Assembly: GCF_000407145.1 (NCBI RefSeq)
Contig: NZ_KE136472.1
Location: 663,658-727,657 of the forward strand
DNA length: 64,000 nucleotides
Direction: 5' to 3'
DNA from: Enterococcus caccae ATCC BAA-1240
GTDB taxonomy: Bacteria; Bacillota; Bacilli; Lactobacillales; Enterococcaceae
This document shows, one piece after another, positions 44,062-54,234 of the stretch (position 1 is the stretch's first letter; each line of letters opens with the position of its first letter). Position numbers and translations under genes: made by a program. Below the pieces are notes generated by a model. The model saw only the letters and a program-made list of their open reading frames with translations, did no database searches and had not been told where the DNA came from.

Positions 44062-45294
44062 TTATAATGGAATGCCTTGGAAAGGTTTACCACAATGTGG
44101 ACAGAATTTAGGAATTCCGCTAGCTAAATCAACGGTTTCACTACATTCATTGCATTTCATTTCTAATTTTGGTTTTTCATTGGTTGGTTTTGGTGTGCCA
44201 CAATTAGAACAGAATTTTCCATTGTTTTCGGTGCCACATTGAGGGCAAGTCCAAATATCATCATTTCCTTGAGCGTGTTGTTGGTTTTGTTTTTCTTGCA
44301 TTTGTTGTTGATTGGTTTGAGAAGCCTGAGCAAAATAATTTCCACTTGTATTCATGCCCATACCAACACCCATAAAGCCATTCAGAGCACCGCCTTCATT
44401 ATTGCCAGCAGCTTCCATACCACGAGCCATGGCACCTTGAACATACCCTTCACGGACGCCAGCATCGCTAAGCATAGAACCTTGATTGCGCATATTGATC
44501 AGTTTTGTAGAATCATCCGTATAAGAAATGCTAGCGACTGCAACTGAAACGATTTCCATACCACGAAGTTCACGCCATTCATCATCTAGTGCTTGACCCA
44601 TATATTTACTTAGCTCTAGACTTTTAGAAGGCACATAAGAAATACGTTCACCATCTGCTGACATTTTATTGATAGCTGATTGCAATGCAGTCAGAAATTC
44701 CGCTAAATACTGTTCATTGATATCGTTAATATCAACTTGATTTTTATTTCTAGGAATCGCGTTTGAAAAGAATAATAAAGGGTCCGTAATTTTGATCGAG
44801 TAATTACCATGTGCGCGTAAAAAGAGTTCTGCATTGTAAAAATTGTCAAAATAATTGATCGGTGAAGATGTTCCAAATTTGATCCCTTTGATTTCTTGTA
44901 AATTGATATAAAAGACTTGTTGCTTTTGTGGGGTAACACCACCGAATTTAAAACGATCGAATGTTTCTGAGATTGCTTCTTTTAAAGAACCATTGAATGC
45001 TGAAGGGGCTAAATCATTTTTAACTGTGTAGTAGCCTTCCTCAGCAGTGTAGTCAATAATTTTTCCACCATCGACTAAGATCATCATCATGTTTGGATAA
45101 ACATGAATTACAGAACCATCTGTTAAAACATCTTCCGTTCCTTTGCGATTAGAGCCACGTTTATCATTTTTACGAACAAAAACTCCCTTTGTCATAACCG
45201 TTGTGTCGCCCATATTGTCGGGTTCAATAACTTCGATCCATTGATCAGCTAAGCCACCGCCAACTGCACTTGTTGCTGCTTTAATGATTCCCAT
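44062..45294 (-). CDS. SPFH-domain protein with C-terminal zinc ribbons (YdjI-like)
   Basis: 410 residues. Residues 1-270 form an SPFH/stomatin-like domain (MGIIKAATSAVGGGLADQWI, GVFVRKNDKRGS, FRLRAHGNYSIKI-type region); a Gln/Met-rich linker (QTNQQQMQEKQNQQHAQGND) leads to zinc ribbons CPQCGTENNGKFCSNCG and CNECSE/CPHCG. AAGGAGG precedes the ATG at 45294. A probable extended -10 (TGG-TATACT, reverse complement of 45375-45380) drives the operon. In Bacillus YdjI recruits PspA; no pspA lies in this operon. Confidence 0.9.
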   Translation of the reverse strand: MGIIKAATSAVGGGLADQWIEVIEPDNMGDTTVMTKGVFVRKNDKRGSNRKGTEDVLTDGSVIHVYPNMMMILVDGGKIIDYTAEEGYYTVKNDLAPSAFNGSLKEAISETFDRFKFGGVTPQKQQVFYINLQEIKGIKFGTSSPINYFDNFYNAELFLRAHGNYSIKITDPLLFFSNAIPRNKNQVDINDINEQYLAEFLTALQSAINKMSADGERISYVPSKSLELSKYMGQALDDEWRELRGMEIVSVAVASISYTDDSTKLINMRNQGSMLSDAGVREGYVQGAMARGMEAAGNNEGGALNGFMGVGMGMNTSGNYFAQASQTNQQQMQEKQNQQHAQGNDDIWTCPQCGTENNGKFCSNCGTPKPTNEKPKLEMKCNECSETVDLASGIPKFCPHCGKPFQGIPL

Positions 45295-45374
45295 CAAAAA
45301 TTCCTCCTTATTTATAAAAGCTGAATGAGCTCGTTTAGACTTGAAGCTAATAATAAAAAATACTAAGTAAAAAT

Positions 45375-45383
45375 AGTATACCA
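45375..45383 (-). promoter_or_regulatory. Probable promoter of the SPFH operon
   Basis: On the reverse strand TGG-TATACT forms an extended -10 (TATACT = complement of 45375-45380); no clear -35. Confidence 0.5.
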
Positions 45384-45569
45384 TAAGAGAACATAAGATA
45401 AATACAACCAATGACTGATTTTAAATTGGAACAGGAAAATAAAAACGAATAAAAAAATGAGACTATTTTTTAAATTTTGACAAAAACTTCATTTTTCTAT
45501 CATAGACTTTCTTTGATAAGGTATAATGTTTAAAAAGAGGTTAGTTGAAGGACTTGGGGGGATTGGAAA

Positions 45570-47606
45570 ATGGAAAGAAGCAAGAAGAAAAAATCAAACA
45601 AACCAGTAATTATAGCTGTTAGTAGTGCGGTAGCCGTCGTAGCTTTAGCGGGTGGTTATTTTGCCTATAGCTCATGGGAAAAAAGACAAGAACTAAATGA
45701 AGCAGAAAAATCGGCTAAGGCTTTTTTAAGTCATCTTGCAAAACAAGAGTTTGATAAATTTCCAGAATTATTAAATGAATCTGTGGTAAAAGAAAGTGGC
45801 TATGACAATGCTAAGGTCGTAGAAAAATATCAAACAATTTTTTCTGGGATTCAAGCTGAAGGAATCAAAAGTAAAGACGTCAAAGTAGTGCATGACAAAG
45901 AGAATCAATATACATTCACTTACAAATTAGCAATGAATACACCTTTAGGAAGTTTGGAAAATTTATCGTATAAAACAACTATAAAAAAAGCAGGGGACCG
46001 CTATAAAATCAACTGGGCTCCTAATTTGATTTTTCCTGAAATGTCCGGACAAGACAAAGTAACGATGGGCATTGATCCAGCTAAACGGGGCGAAATCGTT
46101 GATCGTAAAGGGGAAGGGCTAGCAGTTAATCAACCTTTTGATCAAGTTGGGATCGTACCTGGAAAACTTGGGGAAGGTCAAGATAAAACCAATAATATCA
46201 AGGCTTTTAGTGAGCAATTTAGAGTGTCAGTAGAGGATATCGAGCAAAAATTGAAACAAGAATGGGTCAAACCAGATTCGTTTGTTCCATTGGCTATTTC
46301 ATTTGATCCAGTGACGACTTTGCCGCAAGGTGCGGCTTCCCAAGATGCTATTGTCCGCTATTACCCGCTAAAAGAAGCAGCGGCTCAATTAGTTGGTTAT
46401 GTCGGCAATATCACGGCAGAAGACATTGAAAAAAATCCAACGTTGAGTAGCGCGGGTGTTATTGGAAAAGTCGGTTTGGAGCAAGCGTATGATAAACAAT
46501 TGCGAGGTCAAGATGGCGGTAATATAACAATTGTTGATGAACAAGGTAATTTTAGAAGTGTTTTGCAAAAAATAGACAAAAAAGATGGAGAAAAAATTCA
46601 GTTGACGATTGATAAAAATGTTCAGTCACAAGCCTATGATATATTTAACAATCGACCAGGGAGTGCCGTGGTTATGGATCCGCAACAAGGAGACTTATTA
46701 GCTGCTGCTAGTTCACCATCTTTTAATCCAAATAAAATGGCAAATGGTATTTCTCAAGCGGATTACGACGCATATGCCAATAATGAGAATTTACCATTTA
46801 CAGCGCGATTTGCGACTGGATATGCACCTGGTTCTACCTTTAAAACGATTACGGGTGGAATTGGTCTAGATGCAGGTACTTTGAAGCCAGATGAAGAAAT
46901 TGAAATCAGCGGATTAAAATGGCAAAAAGATGCTTCATGGGGTGACTATTTTGTTACTCGTGTGAAAGAAGCGAGTCCTGTAAACTTACGAACCGCTTTA
47001 GTTAACTCTGACAATATTTATTTCGCGCAACAAACATTGCGTATGGGAGAGGATACTTTTAGGAAAGGATTGGATAAATTTATTTTCGGCGAGAAATTAG
47101 ATTTAGCTATCCCAATGAATCCAGCGCAGATTTCCAATGAAGATAAATTTAATTCAGAGATTTTACTGGCTGATACAGGATATGGTCAGGGTCAGCTTTT
47201 AGTCGCACCGATCCAACAAGCAACTATGTATACAGTATTCCAGAACGAAGGCAAACTAGTCTATCCGAAAATCGAATTAAACAAAGAAACAAAAACCAAA
47301 GAAAATGTTATTAGTTCTAATGCGGCAAATACGATTGTAACAGATTTACTCGGAAGTGTAGAAGATGAAACGGGCTATGTTCACAATATGTATAATCCGG
47401 ATTTTTCATTAGCAGCAAAAACAGGAACCGCTGAAATTAAAGAAAAACAGGATACACTTGGAAAAGAAAATAGTTTTCTTTTAGCGATGGATCGAAGTCA
47501 CAATAAATTTTCCGCAATGATTATGGTGGAAGATTCTAGAAAAAATGATACAGCAACGAACATCAGTAAAAACTTGATTGATTATTTAGAGGCAAATATC
47601 AAGTAA
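45570..47606 (+). CDS. pbp4: Class B penicillin-binding protein, low-affinity PBP4/PBP5 type
   Basis: Peptidoglycan DD-transpeptidase, 678 residues. An N-terminal membrane anchor (KPVIIAVSSAVAVVALAGGY), an NTF2-like MecA_N domain (~35-150), a dimerisation domain and the transpeptidase with Ser422-x-x-Lys (STFK in GYAPGSTFKTI), Ser480-Asp-Asn (VNSDNIYF) and Lys617-Thr-Gly (KTGTAE). It closely resembles E. faecalis Pbp4 and E. faecium Pbp5, which give intrinsic cephalosporin resistance through low beta-lactam affinity. Start ATG at 45570 follows GGGGGG-type ribosome binding site (CTTGGGGGGAT). Single-gene transcript. Confidence 0.93.
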   Translation: MERSKKKKSNKPVIIAVSSAVAVVALAGGYFAYSSWEKRQELNEAEKSAKAFLSHLAKQEFDKFPELLNESVVKESGYDNAKVVEKYQTIFSGIQAEGIKSKDVKVVHDKENQYTFTYKLAMNTPLGSLENLSYKTTIKKAGDRYKINWAPNLIFPEMSGQDKVTMGIDPAKRGEIVDRKGEGLAVNQPFDQVGIVPGKLGEGQDKTNNIKAFSEQFRVSVEDIEQKLKQEWVKPDSFVPLAISFDPVTTLPQGAASQDAIVRYYPLKEAAAQLVGYVGNITAEDIEKNPTLSSAGVIGKVGLEQAYDKQLRGQDGGNITIVDEQGNFRSVLQKIDKKDGEKIQLTIDKNVQSQAYDIFNNRPGSAVVMDPQQGDLLAAASSPSFNPNKMANGISQADYDAYANNENLPFTARFATGYAPGSTFKTITGGIGLDAGTLKPDEEIEISGLKWQKDASWGDYFVTRVKEASPVNLRTALVNSDNIYFAQQTLRMGEDTFRKGLDKFIFGEKLDLAIPMNPAQISNEDKFNSEILLADTGYGQGQLLVAPIQQATMYTVFQNEGKLVYPKIELNKETKTKENVISSNAANTIVTDLLGSVEDETGYVHNMYNPDFSLAAKTGTAEIKEKQDTLGKENSFLLAMDRSHNKFSAMIMVEDSRKNDTATNISKNLIDYLEANIK

Positions 47607-47733
47607 TAACGAAACGGGGCGAAACGCAAAGGCGTTTTTGCCCTGATTTATTGTTGTGGCAACAGGTTTTTTTACGAAGAATCAAAAATATGCTACAATT
47701 AACAAACTACATGATGAAAGAAAGGGATTTTTT

Positions 47734-48453
47734 GTGCGAATTTTAGCAATAGATACCTCGAATCAGACATTGGCTGTGGCTGTTTGTGAAGAGAATAAAA
47801 TAATAGGGCAATATACAATTACCGTAAAACGGAACCATAGTCTAACCTTGATGCCTACAATCACACGTTTGATGAAAGATGTTGGGTTATCTCCAACCGA
47901 TATTGACCGCATTGTGGTAGCTCAAGGACCAGGCTCTTATACAGGACTGAGAATAGGCGTAACGACAGCGAAAACGTTAGCTTATACATTGAAAAAAGAG
48001 TTGGTTGGAATATCAAGTTTGAAAACTTTGGCAGCTAATTGCATCAAGAGCAAAGGGATGATTATTCCAATTTTTGATGCTCGAAGAAATAATGTATACA
48101 CTGGAGCGTATAAGTACGTTGATGGTGTTTTGACGACGATTATTGCAGATCAGCATATTGGGATGGACACATGGCTGGAACAATTAAAAGAATTTGATCA
48201 TGTTTATTTTGTTGGAGAAGATGTTGAAAAATTCCGTGTACAAATCGAATCGACTATACCTAAAGCTGAAATTTGTAATATTCCTCAGTGGCAAATACCA
48301 AATGCTTCAATACTTGCTGAACTTGGTAGATTAGCTGAGCCAGAATTAGATATCCATCATTTTTTGCCAAACTATTTAAAACGAGTGGAAGCAGAGGAGA
48401 ATTGGTTAAAAGAACATACACCTGAGGTAGAACATTATGTTGAAAAAATTTAA
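47734..48453 (+). CDS. tsaB: tRNA N6-threonylcarbamoyladenosine biosynthesis protein TsaB
   Basis: Partner of TsaD in making t6A37 in tRNAs that read ANN codons. The N-terminal ILAIDTSNQTLAVAVCEE is the ASKHA fold, followed by AQGPGSYTGLRIGVTTAKTL. 239 residues from the GTG at 47734, which has a GAAAGGGA site upstream; the longer in-frame start at 47656 lies in promoter sequence. Its 3' end overlaps rimI by 17 bases, so translation is coupled. Confidence 0.94.
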   Translation: MRILAIDTSNQTLAVAVCEENKIIGQYTITVKRNHSLTLMPTITRLMKDVGLSPTDIDRIVVAQGPGSYTGLRIGVTTAKTLAYTLKKELVGISSLKTLAANCIKSKGMIIPIFDARRNNVYTGAYKYVDGVLTTIIADQHIGMDTWLEQLKEFDHVYFVGEDVEKFRVQIESTIPKAEICNIPQWQIPNASILAELGRLAEPELDIHHFLPNYLKRVEAEENWLKEHTPEVEHYVEKI

Positions 48454-48985
48454 TCTTTTTCATAGTATTTTAGGAATCTTTTTTAAAAATCGTCCATATG
48501 ACGAAAAGGAAGTAGAAATTTCAAGTGAAGCGTATTTTGTGCGTGCAATCAAGCTTGACGATATCAAAGATTTGCTTTCAATAGAGCGGGAAGTCTATGC
48601 AGGAGAACTCCCTTGGACCAAGACGGCTTTTTTGATGGAGCTCCAAGCTGCTGAACCTCATTTGTATTTGCTTATTAAAAAAGAGGAGAAAACGGTCGGG
48701 TTTATTGGTTGTCGGATTTTCGGGAAAGATGCGCATATTACAAATGTAGCTGTTTTGACTCACAATCAAGGGAAAGGCATTGGCAGCTTTTTGATCAGGG
48801 AGGTCCTTCAATTTGCGAAAAACAATGGTTGTGAGACGGTTTCTTTAGAAGTCAGGATTAGCAATAAAAACGCCCAACGTGTTTATCGACAATTGGGGTT
48901 TGTATCGAACACGATCAAACCTAACTATTATACTGAAAATAAAGAAGATGCGTTAGAAATGATTTTATACTTAAAAGAAGAGTGA
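48437..48985 (+). CDS. rimI: Ribosomal protein S18-alanine N-acetyltransferase RimI (first copy)
   Basis: GNAT acetyltransferase, 182 residues. The acetyl-CoA motif is HITNVAVLTHNQGKGIGSFL and the acceptor region NAQRVYRQLGFV. The N-terminal ~30 residues before YFVRAIKLDDIKDL are longer than in E. coli RimI. It overlaps tsaB and is followed 4 bases later by a second RimI-like gene. RimI often sits next to tsaB/tsaD, though its target need not be S18. Confidence 0.9.
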   Translation: MLKKFNLFHSILGIFFKNRPYDEKEVEISSEAYFVRAIKLDDIKDLLSIEREVYAGELPWTKTAFLMELQAAEPHLYLLIKKEEKTVGFIGCRIFGKDAHITNVAVLTHNQGKGIGSFLIREVLQFAKNNGCETVSLEVRISNKNAQRVYRQLGFVSNTIKPNYYTENKEDALEMILYLKEE

Positions 48986-48989
48986 AGAC

Positions 48990-49451
48990 ATGTACTATAC
49001 AAAAGAATCCTTACCGAAAGAACTTGCGGTTGAACAACTTTGGTCAATCAGTGAAGCTGCATACGACCATGGCTCACCATGGTCAGTCAATCAATTTAAA
49101 AGTGACTTAGATCAAAAAACAAGCAACTATCTTGTGCTGGCTGAAGAGCAATGGATTGGATTTATCAGTTATCAGTTAGTGTTGGATGAAGCTGAACTCA
49201 CCCATGTTGTCATTCATAAAAAATTCCAGCACCAGGGTTGTGGCAGTCAATTGATTGATCAGGTAATTCAACGCTTGAGAAAGCAAGGTGTTACTCAGCT
49301 CTTTTTAGAAGTGCGTGAGTCAAACGTAAGTGCTAAAAACTTATATGAAAAAAAAGGTTTCAAAATAATTAATCGGCGAAAAAATTATTATCGTCTCCCT
49401 AGTGAAGACGGGATTGTTATGTGTTTAAAATTGAAGGAAGTGAAACAATGA
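48990..49451 (+). CDS. rimI2: RimI-like N-acetyltransferase (second copy)
   Basis: 153 residues, GNAT fold with the acetyl-CoA motif [20 protein letters not shown] and the C-terminal [22 protein letters not shown], similar to but clearly distinct from the first copy. GAAGAG serves the ATG at 48990. Its TGA overlaps the tsaD ATG (ATGA). Tandem rimI paralogues between tsaB and tsaD are seen in enterococci and streptococci. Confidence 0.88.
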   Translation: MYYTKESLPKELAVEQLWSISEAAYDHGSPWSVNQFKSDLDQKTSNYLVLAEEQWIGFISYQLVLDEAELTHVVIHKKFQHQGCGSQLIDQVIQRLRKQGVTQLFLEVRESNVSAKNLYEKKGFKIINRRKNYYRLPSEDGIVMCLKLKEVKQ

Positions 49452-50482
49452 CCCTTTTTAACAAAGAAAGAAAAATACTTTTGGCGATTGAAAGTAGTTG
49501 TGATGAAACGAGCGTTGCAGTTATCGAAGATGGTCGAAAGATTTTATCAAATATCGTGGCTTCGCAAGTGAAAAGTCATCAACGTTTTGGAGGCGTTGTA
49601 CCAGAAGTTGCTAGTCGACACCATGTGGAAGAAATCACGATGTGCATTGAGGATGCTTTGGTTGAGGCAGGAATAGAACCGAATGGTCTGAGCGGTGTAG
49701 GTGTTACTTATGGACCAGGTTTAGTAGGTGCTTTATTGATTGGTATTTCTGCAGCTAAGGCTTTTGCTTGGTCTCACGATTTACCATTGATTCCAGTGAA
49801 TCATATGGCTGGGCACATTTATGCTGCCAATTTTGTAGAACCATTACAGTTTCCGTTGATGGCTTTATTAGTCAGTGGAGGTCATACAGAATTAGTTTAT
49901 ATGAAAGAAACAGGTTCCTTTGAAATTATTGGAGAGACAAGAGATGATGCAGCTGGCGAAGCCTACGATAAAGTTGGCAGAGTTTTAGGGTTAAGTTATC
50001 CAAGTGGGAAAGAAATCGACGAGTTGGCTCATCTTGGTCAAGATACCTATCATTTTCCTCGTGCAATGCTCAAAGAAGACAATTATGATTTTAGCTTTAG
50101 TGGCTTGAAAAGTTCCTTTATCAATACAGTTCACAATGCTGAACAACGGGATGAACAATTGAGTACGAAAGATCTTGCAGCAAGTTTTCAAGCAAGTGTT
50201 ATTGATGTTTTAGTAGATAAAACAATCCGAGCGTGCCAAGAATATCCAATCAAACAATTAGTGATGGCTGGAGGCGTTGCAGCGAATCGAGGACTACGTG
50301 ACCGTTTAACTGAAGCAGTAAAAAAAGAACTTCCAGAAGTGACCTTCATTGTTCCGCCGCTTAGATTATGTGGAGATAATGCCGCGATGATCGGTGCTGC
50401 AGCATTTGTGGAAGCTGAAAAAGGTCATTTTGCTGATTATCATTTAAATGCAGATCCTAGTTTGAGCTTTATGACGATTTAA
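49448..50482 (+). CDS. tsaD: tRNA N6-adenosine threonylcarbamoyltransferase TsaD
   Basis: Catalytic subunit of the t6A machinery; transfers threonylcarbamoyl to A37. The ASKHA fold begins [19 protein letters not shown]; the iron-binding histidines are in [10 protein letters not shown], and the ATP region is GGHTELVY plus [10 protein letters not shown]. Length is 344 residues. AAGGAAGTG lies before the ATG at 49448; the in-frame start at 49421 is inside the previous gene. It closes the tsaB-rimI-rimI-tsaD operon. Confidence 0.96.
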   Translation: MTLFNKERKILLAIESSCDETSVAVIEDGRKILSNIVASQVKSHQRFGGVVPEVASRHHVEEITMCIEDALVEAGIEPNGLSGVGVTYGPGLVGALLIGISAAKAFAWSHDLPLIPVNHMAGHIYAANFVEPLQFPLMALLVSGGHTELVYMKETGSFEIIGETRDDAAGEAYDKVGRVLGLSYPSGKEIDELAHLGQDTYHFPRAMLKEDNYDFSFSGLKSSFINTVHNAEQRDEQLSTKDLAASFQASVIDVLVDKTIRACQEYPIKQLVMAGGVAANRGLRDRLTEAVKKELPEVTFIVPPLRLCGDNAAMIGAAAFVEAEKGHFADYHLNADPSLSFMTI

Positions 50483-50525
50483 ATATGAAAATCGACTGGC
50501 AAGACTAGGCATAGAGAAAAATATT

Positions 50526-50780
50526 TGCTATAATAAACCCAGTTTAATAATGATTCATTGACAAAGAAAGTACTTCATCACAAATTATCCAAGCGATTTC
50601 GGGAAGGTGAAAGCCGAAAATAATTAAATGAAGGAAGCGCACTTTTGAGAATCTGCTTAGGCAGACGGCGATCTACCGTTAATAGATTAAGTGGGTTCGT
50701 CATAATAAAAGTACGAACAATTAGAGTGGTACCGCGGGAAAATCTCGTCTCTGGTGTTTTTTAACACTAGGGACTTTTTG
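50526..50780 (+). promoter_or_regulatory. T-box leader, arginine specifier (argS)
   Basis: Extended -10 TGC-TATAAT at 50526-50534. Stem I contains AGTA/GAA-type loop features around 50571 and 50634; the specifier reads CGC (Arg) in GAAGCGCAC at ~50634-50642. The invariant T-box AGAGTGGTACCGCGGG lies at 50723-50738. The terminator stem is 50747-50758 with 50763-50774 plus T5. Uncharged tRNA-Arg should stabilise the antiterminator and allow argS expression. Confidence 0.93.
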
Positions 50781-50886
50781 TTGTGAATCACTACGATTGG
50801 CTTTGCCAGAGTAGATGATGAACAATACTTGGCGACCAAAGGGAGAGAAGTTACCATACTAGTGAATCACTCCGCTTTGTCTCATC
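50781..50886 (+). repeat. Post-terminator repeat, copy B (full)
   Basis: Starts directly after the T-box terminator tail with GTGAATCACTACGATTGG at 50783, matching copy A at 10271; the shared core is CAGAGTAGATGATGAACA (50807-50824) followed by a TACTTGGCGA block. AGTGATTC at 50911-50918 could pair back to GAATCACT at 50785-50792. Confidence 0.85.
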
Positions 50887-51000
50887 GTATTGTTGTAAAT
50901 CATGAAAAGTGAAGTGATTCGATGATGCAAAATACAAGATTTCTGAAAGACATGTTTCAGCCTGTCATTTCTAAGTGATAAAGCGTTAAAAAATGAATGA

Positions 51001-51068
51001 GCACGATTGGCTTTACCAGAGTAAATGATGAACAATACTTGGCGACCAAGGGGATCGAAGGCGTGTTA
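51001..51068 (+). repeat. Post-terminator repeat, copy B2 (partial)
   Basis: Positions 51003-51054 match 50793-50844 with three mismatches (offset 210 bases, direct). It lies upstream of the argS ribosome binding site. The remainder of 50887-51211 holds no gene. Confidence 0.85.
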
Positions 51069-51211
51069 CTAGGAATTATCAAGCGGCCTATGTTCATGTA
51101 AAATAATAGTACCAATTCCTCAAAACAACGAATAACTAAGCTAGGAGACAATGAAAAATATCAACTAGCAAGTAACTATTAAATAATAAACCAATCATTA
51201 GGAGGATATTT

Positions 51212-52903
51212 ATGAACAACAAAGAAATTGTAGCAAAAGCTATTTATGCAGTGGTAAAAGAGGATTTATCTTTAGAAACCGTTACACAATTATTGGAAAA
51301 CCCTAAATCCGTCGATCATGGTGACGTTGCTTTCCCTGCGTTTTCACTTGCAAAAGTTTACCGTAAAGCACCTCAACAAATCGCTACTGATTTAGCTGAG
51401 AAAATCGCTGGAACAGACTTTGAAAAAATTGAAGTGGTTGGACCTTACTTGAACTTTTTCATGAATAAAAAAATGGTAAGTCAAGCGGTTATTGGTCAAA
51501 TTGCCAAAGAAAAAGGGCACTATGGAGATAGCTCAATCGGGGAAAAAGGGAATGTACCAATTGATATGTCTTCACCTAATATTGCAAAACCCATTTCAAT
51601 GGGACATCTGCGCTCAACTGTTATTGGTAATTCTATTGCTTTTATCCTTGAAAAAATTGGCTATACTCCGATTCGCATTAATCACTTAGGTGACTGGGGT
51701 ACACAGTTTGGAAAGCTAATCGTAGCATACAAAAAATGGGGATCAGAAGAAGGCGTTAAAACAGCACCTATTACTGAACTATTACGCTTATATGTACAAT
51801 TTCATGAAGAAGCCGAAACGCAACCAGACTTAGAAGAAGAAGCACGTGCTTGGTTTAAAAAACTAGAAGAAGGCGACGAAGAAGCAACTCAACTATGGCA
51901 ATGGTTCCGTACAGAATCATTGAAAGAATTCGATAAAATCTATTCAATGCTAGAAGTTTCGTTTGATTCATATAACGGGGAAGCATTTTACAATGATAAG
52001 ATGGATGAAATCGTCACAATGCTAGAAGAAAAACATCTTTTACAAGAAAATCAAGGTGCTGAAATCGTTGATTTAACAGCGTATGATTTAAATCCAGCAT
52101 TGATTAAAAAATCAGATGGGGCTACACTTTACATTACACGAGATTTAGCGGCAGCTGTTTACCGCAAGCGTAACTACGACTTTGCCAAATCAATTTATGT
52201 CGTTGGGAATGAACAAAGCAATCATTTCAAACAACTGAAAGCTGTGTTAAATGAGCTTGGGTTTGACTGGTCTGATGATATGCATCATGTACCATTTGGC
52301 TTGATTACGCAAGGTGGTAAAAAATTATCAACACGTAAAGGGAAAATTGTTTTACTTGAAGAAGTGTTGAACGAAGCGGTCACTTTAGCAAACAACCAAA
52401 TTATGGAGAAAAATCCTGATCTACCAAATCGTGAAGAGGTTGCTAGACAAGTTGGAATTGGTTCTGTTATTTTCCATGATTTAAAAAATGATCGTTTGAA
52501 TAATTTCGATTTTGTTTTAGAAGAAGTTGTTCGTTTTGAAGGTGAAACAGGTCCGTATGTTCAGTACACTCATGCACGAGCGATGAGTATTTTAAGAAAA
52601 GCCGATTTCACCATTGATGAAACGAAAGAGTATGCCTTAGATGATAAAGATAGTTGGGAAGTGATTAAACTATTGCAAAAATTCCCAGATGTGGTGATGC
52701 AGGCAGCAGACAAATATGAACCATCCGTGATTGCAAAACATGCCATTCAAGTTGCTCAAGCATTTAATAAGTACTATGCTCATGTCAAAATTTTAACTGA
52801 TGATGCTCAAAAAGAATCACGTCTAGCATTAGTATATGCAATGGCAACGATTATTAAAGAAGATTTACGTTTACTTGGTTTACATGCACCAGATGAAATG
52901 TAG
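51212..52903 (+). CDS. argS: Arginyl-tRNA synthetase
   Basis: Class I synthetase, 563 residues. An N-terminal Add-1 domain recognises tRNA-Arg; [20 protein letters not shown] holds the HIGH-like signature (MGHL) and KKLSTRKG the KMSKS-like loop; the anticodon-binding C-terminal domain includes [18 protein letters not shown] serves the ATG at 51212. Controlled by the T-box upstream; the ~430-base distance from terminator to start is unusually long because of the repeats B and B2. Confidence 0.97.
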   Translation: MNNKEIVAKAIYAVVKEDLSLETVTQLLENPKSVDHGDVAFPAFSLAKVYRKAPQQIATDLAEKIAGTDFEKIEVVGPYLNFFMNKKMVSQAVIGQIAKEKGHYGDSSIGEKGNVPIDMSSPNIAKPISMGHLRSTVIGNSIAFILEKIGYTPIRINHLGDWGTQFGKLIVAYKKWGSEEGVKTAPITELLRLYVQFHEEAETQPDLEEEARAWFKKLEEGDEEATQLWQWFRTESLKEFDKIYSMLEVSFDSYNGEAFYNDKMDEIVTMLEEKHLLQENQGAEIVDLTAYDLNPALIKKSDGATLYITRDLAAAVYRKRNYDFAKSIYVVGNEQSNHFKQLKAVLNELGFDWSDDMHHVPFGLITQGGKKLSTRKGKIVLLEEVLNEAVTLANNQIMEKNPDLPNREEVARQVGIGSVIFHDLKNDRLNNFDFVLEEVVRFEGETGPYVQYTHARAMSILRKADFTIDETKEYALDDKDSWEVIKLLQKFPDVVMQAADKYEPSVIAKHAIQVAQAFNKYYAHVKILTDDAQKESRLALVYAMATIIKEDLRLLGLHAPDEM

Positions 52904-52961
52904 TAAATAACAAACTGATATGAAGCATTGTTATAGGTTTGTTGCTTAAAAAGGAAACAGC

Positions 52962-53006
52962 AAAAGGCTGAGATGTAACTCGAAGAGTTATATCTCAGCC
53001 TTTTAA
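52962..53006 (+). terminator. Terminator after argS (GGCTGAGA family)
   Basis: A 20-bp stem (52962-52981 with 52985-53004, one G-T) almost identical to the ones at 15267 and 62141. Confidence 0.93.
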
Positions 53007-53089
53007 AATTTCAATAACGAGAAACTTATTTATCAAGGTTAGGCGTACTTGCCTAAATCTTATTGCTTATTAGATAGACATTTTAGTTT

Positions 53090-54043
53090 TTAATTTTTCC
53101 AAGTTTGTTGCATTTGGTCAAGAAGGTCAATCACGTCTTTCGTTAAAAACAGTGAACGATTTGATTTTTCTCCTTCGATCATTTGAATCATATTTGTGAT
53201 TTCATAATTTAATGCTTGATTGCTATCACCTGATATGATTGTTTCGACTGTACCATCGTTAAAAAAGATTTTTGCTTCATCAGCTCGTGGGTACTCGTTG
53301 ATCACAATGTATGCATCTTCAAAGGCAACAATTCCTTGTTTGGGCATTTTTGCTTGGAAGCTTAATGAAACGGTCGCCATTTCTTGTGTTTCATTTTGCA
53401 AAATTGTGGCTGACTGCTCATCGACTCCAGTTGAAAAAGGCTGCATGACAGATGAAACTACTTTTGGCTGGGAAGTAAAGAACCATCGAGCGAAAGAAAC
53501 TGCATAAGTACCAATATCTAACAGTGCGCCACCAGCTAGCTCAGGATTAAAGAATCGATTTGATGGATCAGGTTCTTTGTAGCTTCCAAAAGGAGCTTGA
53601 ATCATTTTTAATTTACCAAAGCGTTTAGCGTCAATTTGACTGCGGAGCTCCTGGTATAAAGGCATATTGAAAATAGTCATTGCTTCAGCTAATATCAAGC
53701 CTTTTTTTTCAGCGAGCTGCATAGCCTCAGATAGTTCTGCACTATTCATTGTAATTGCTTTCTCGCAAAGAACGTGTTTGCCAGCAGACAATGCTTTTAA
53801 AATATGTTCAATATGTTGTCGATTTGGAACCGCGATGTAAATGATATCAATTGTTTCATCTGCTAATAGCTCTTCAAAAGAACCGTATGCTGTAGGAATA
53901 TCGTGTTCTTTAGCAAATGAGTTAGCCTTTGCCAATGTTCGAGAGGCAACTGCAGCTATGTTGCTACTTTCTTGTTGAAAACTTTCAACAAAACTAGTTG
54001 CAATCTCTCCAAGTCCAATGATGCCCCAATTATAATAATTCAT
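53090..54043 (-). CDS. Gfo/Idh/MocA-family oxidoreductase
   Basis: 317-residue NAD(P)-dependent dehydrogenase. An N-terminal Rossmann fold starts WGIIGLGEIATSFVESFQQE; the catalytic-type EK pair is in HVLCEKAITMNSAEL, and the C-terminal alpha/beta substrate domain includes GGALLDIGTYAVSFARWFF, a family signature. AGGAGG precedes the ATG. It is the only gene on its strand here and diverges from 54363. The substrate is unknown (sugar or inositol derivative typical). Confidence 0.92.
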   Translation of the reverse strand: MNYYNWGIIGLGEIATSFVESFQQESSNIAAVASRTLAKANSFAKEHDIPTAYGSFEELLADETIDIIYIAVPNRQHIEHILKALSAGKHVLCEKAITMNSAELSEAMQLAEKKGLILAEAMTIFNMPLYQELRSQIDAKRFGKLKMIQAPFGSYKEPDPSNRFFNPELAGGALLDIGTYAVSFARWFFTSQPKVVSSVMQPFSTGVDEQSATILQNETQEMATVSLSFQAKMPKQGIVAFEDAYIVINEYPRADEAKIFFNDGTVETIISGDSNQALNYEITNMIQMIEGEKSNRSLFLTKDVIDLLDQMQQTWKN

Positions 54044-54194
54044 AAAAAATCCTCCTTAAAATAAAAGCATAGTAAGTTTGTTTAGTACTGACAGGAAAAT
54101 AAGAAAACAAGACTGAGGTATCTTCAAACCATTCAGGTTTATCTTTTTCCGAAGTGCTAGCTTGTAAAGCTTGATAATAGATCTATACAATTCT

Positions 54195-54234
54195 ATTATA
54201 CATTAGAAGTCCAAAATAATGGTTTATTTTGGAC
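54195..54234. promoter_or_regulatory. Divergent promoter region with perfect inverted repeat
   Basis: GTCCAAAATAA (54209-54219) and TTATTTTGGAC (54224-54234) form a perfect 11-bp inverted repeat. A reverse-strand TATAAT (complement of 54195-54200) sits 8 bases away, so the repeat covers the -35 position of the oxidoreductase promoter and may be an operator. The rest of 54044-54362 shows no gene. Confidence 0.55.
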
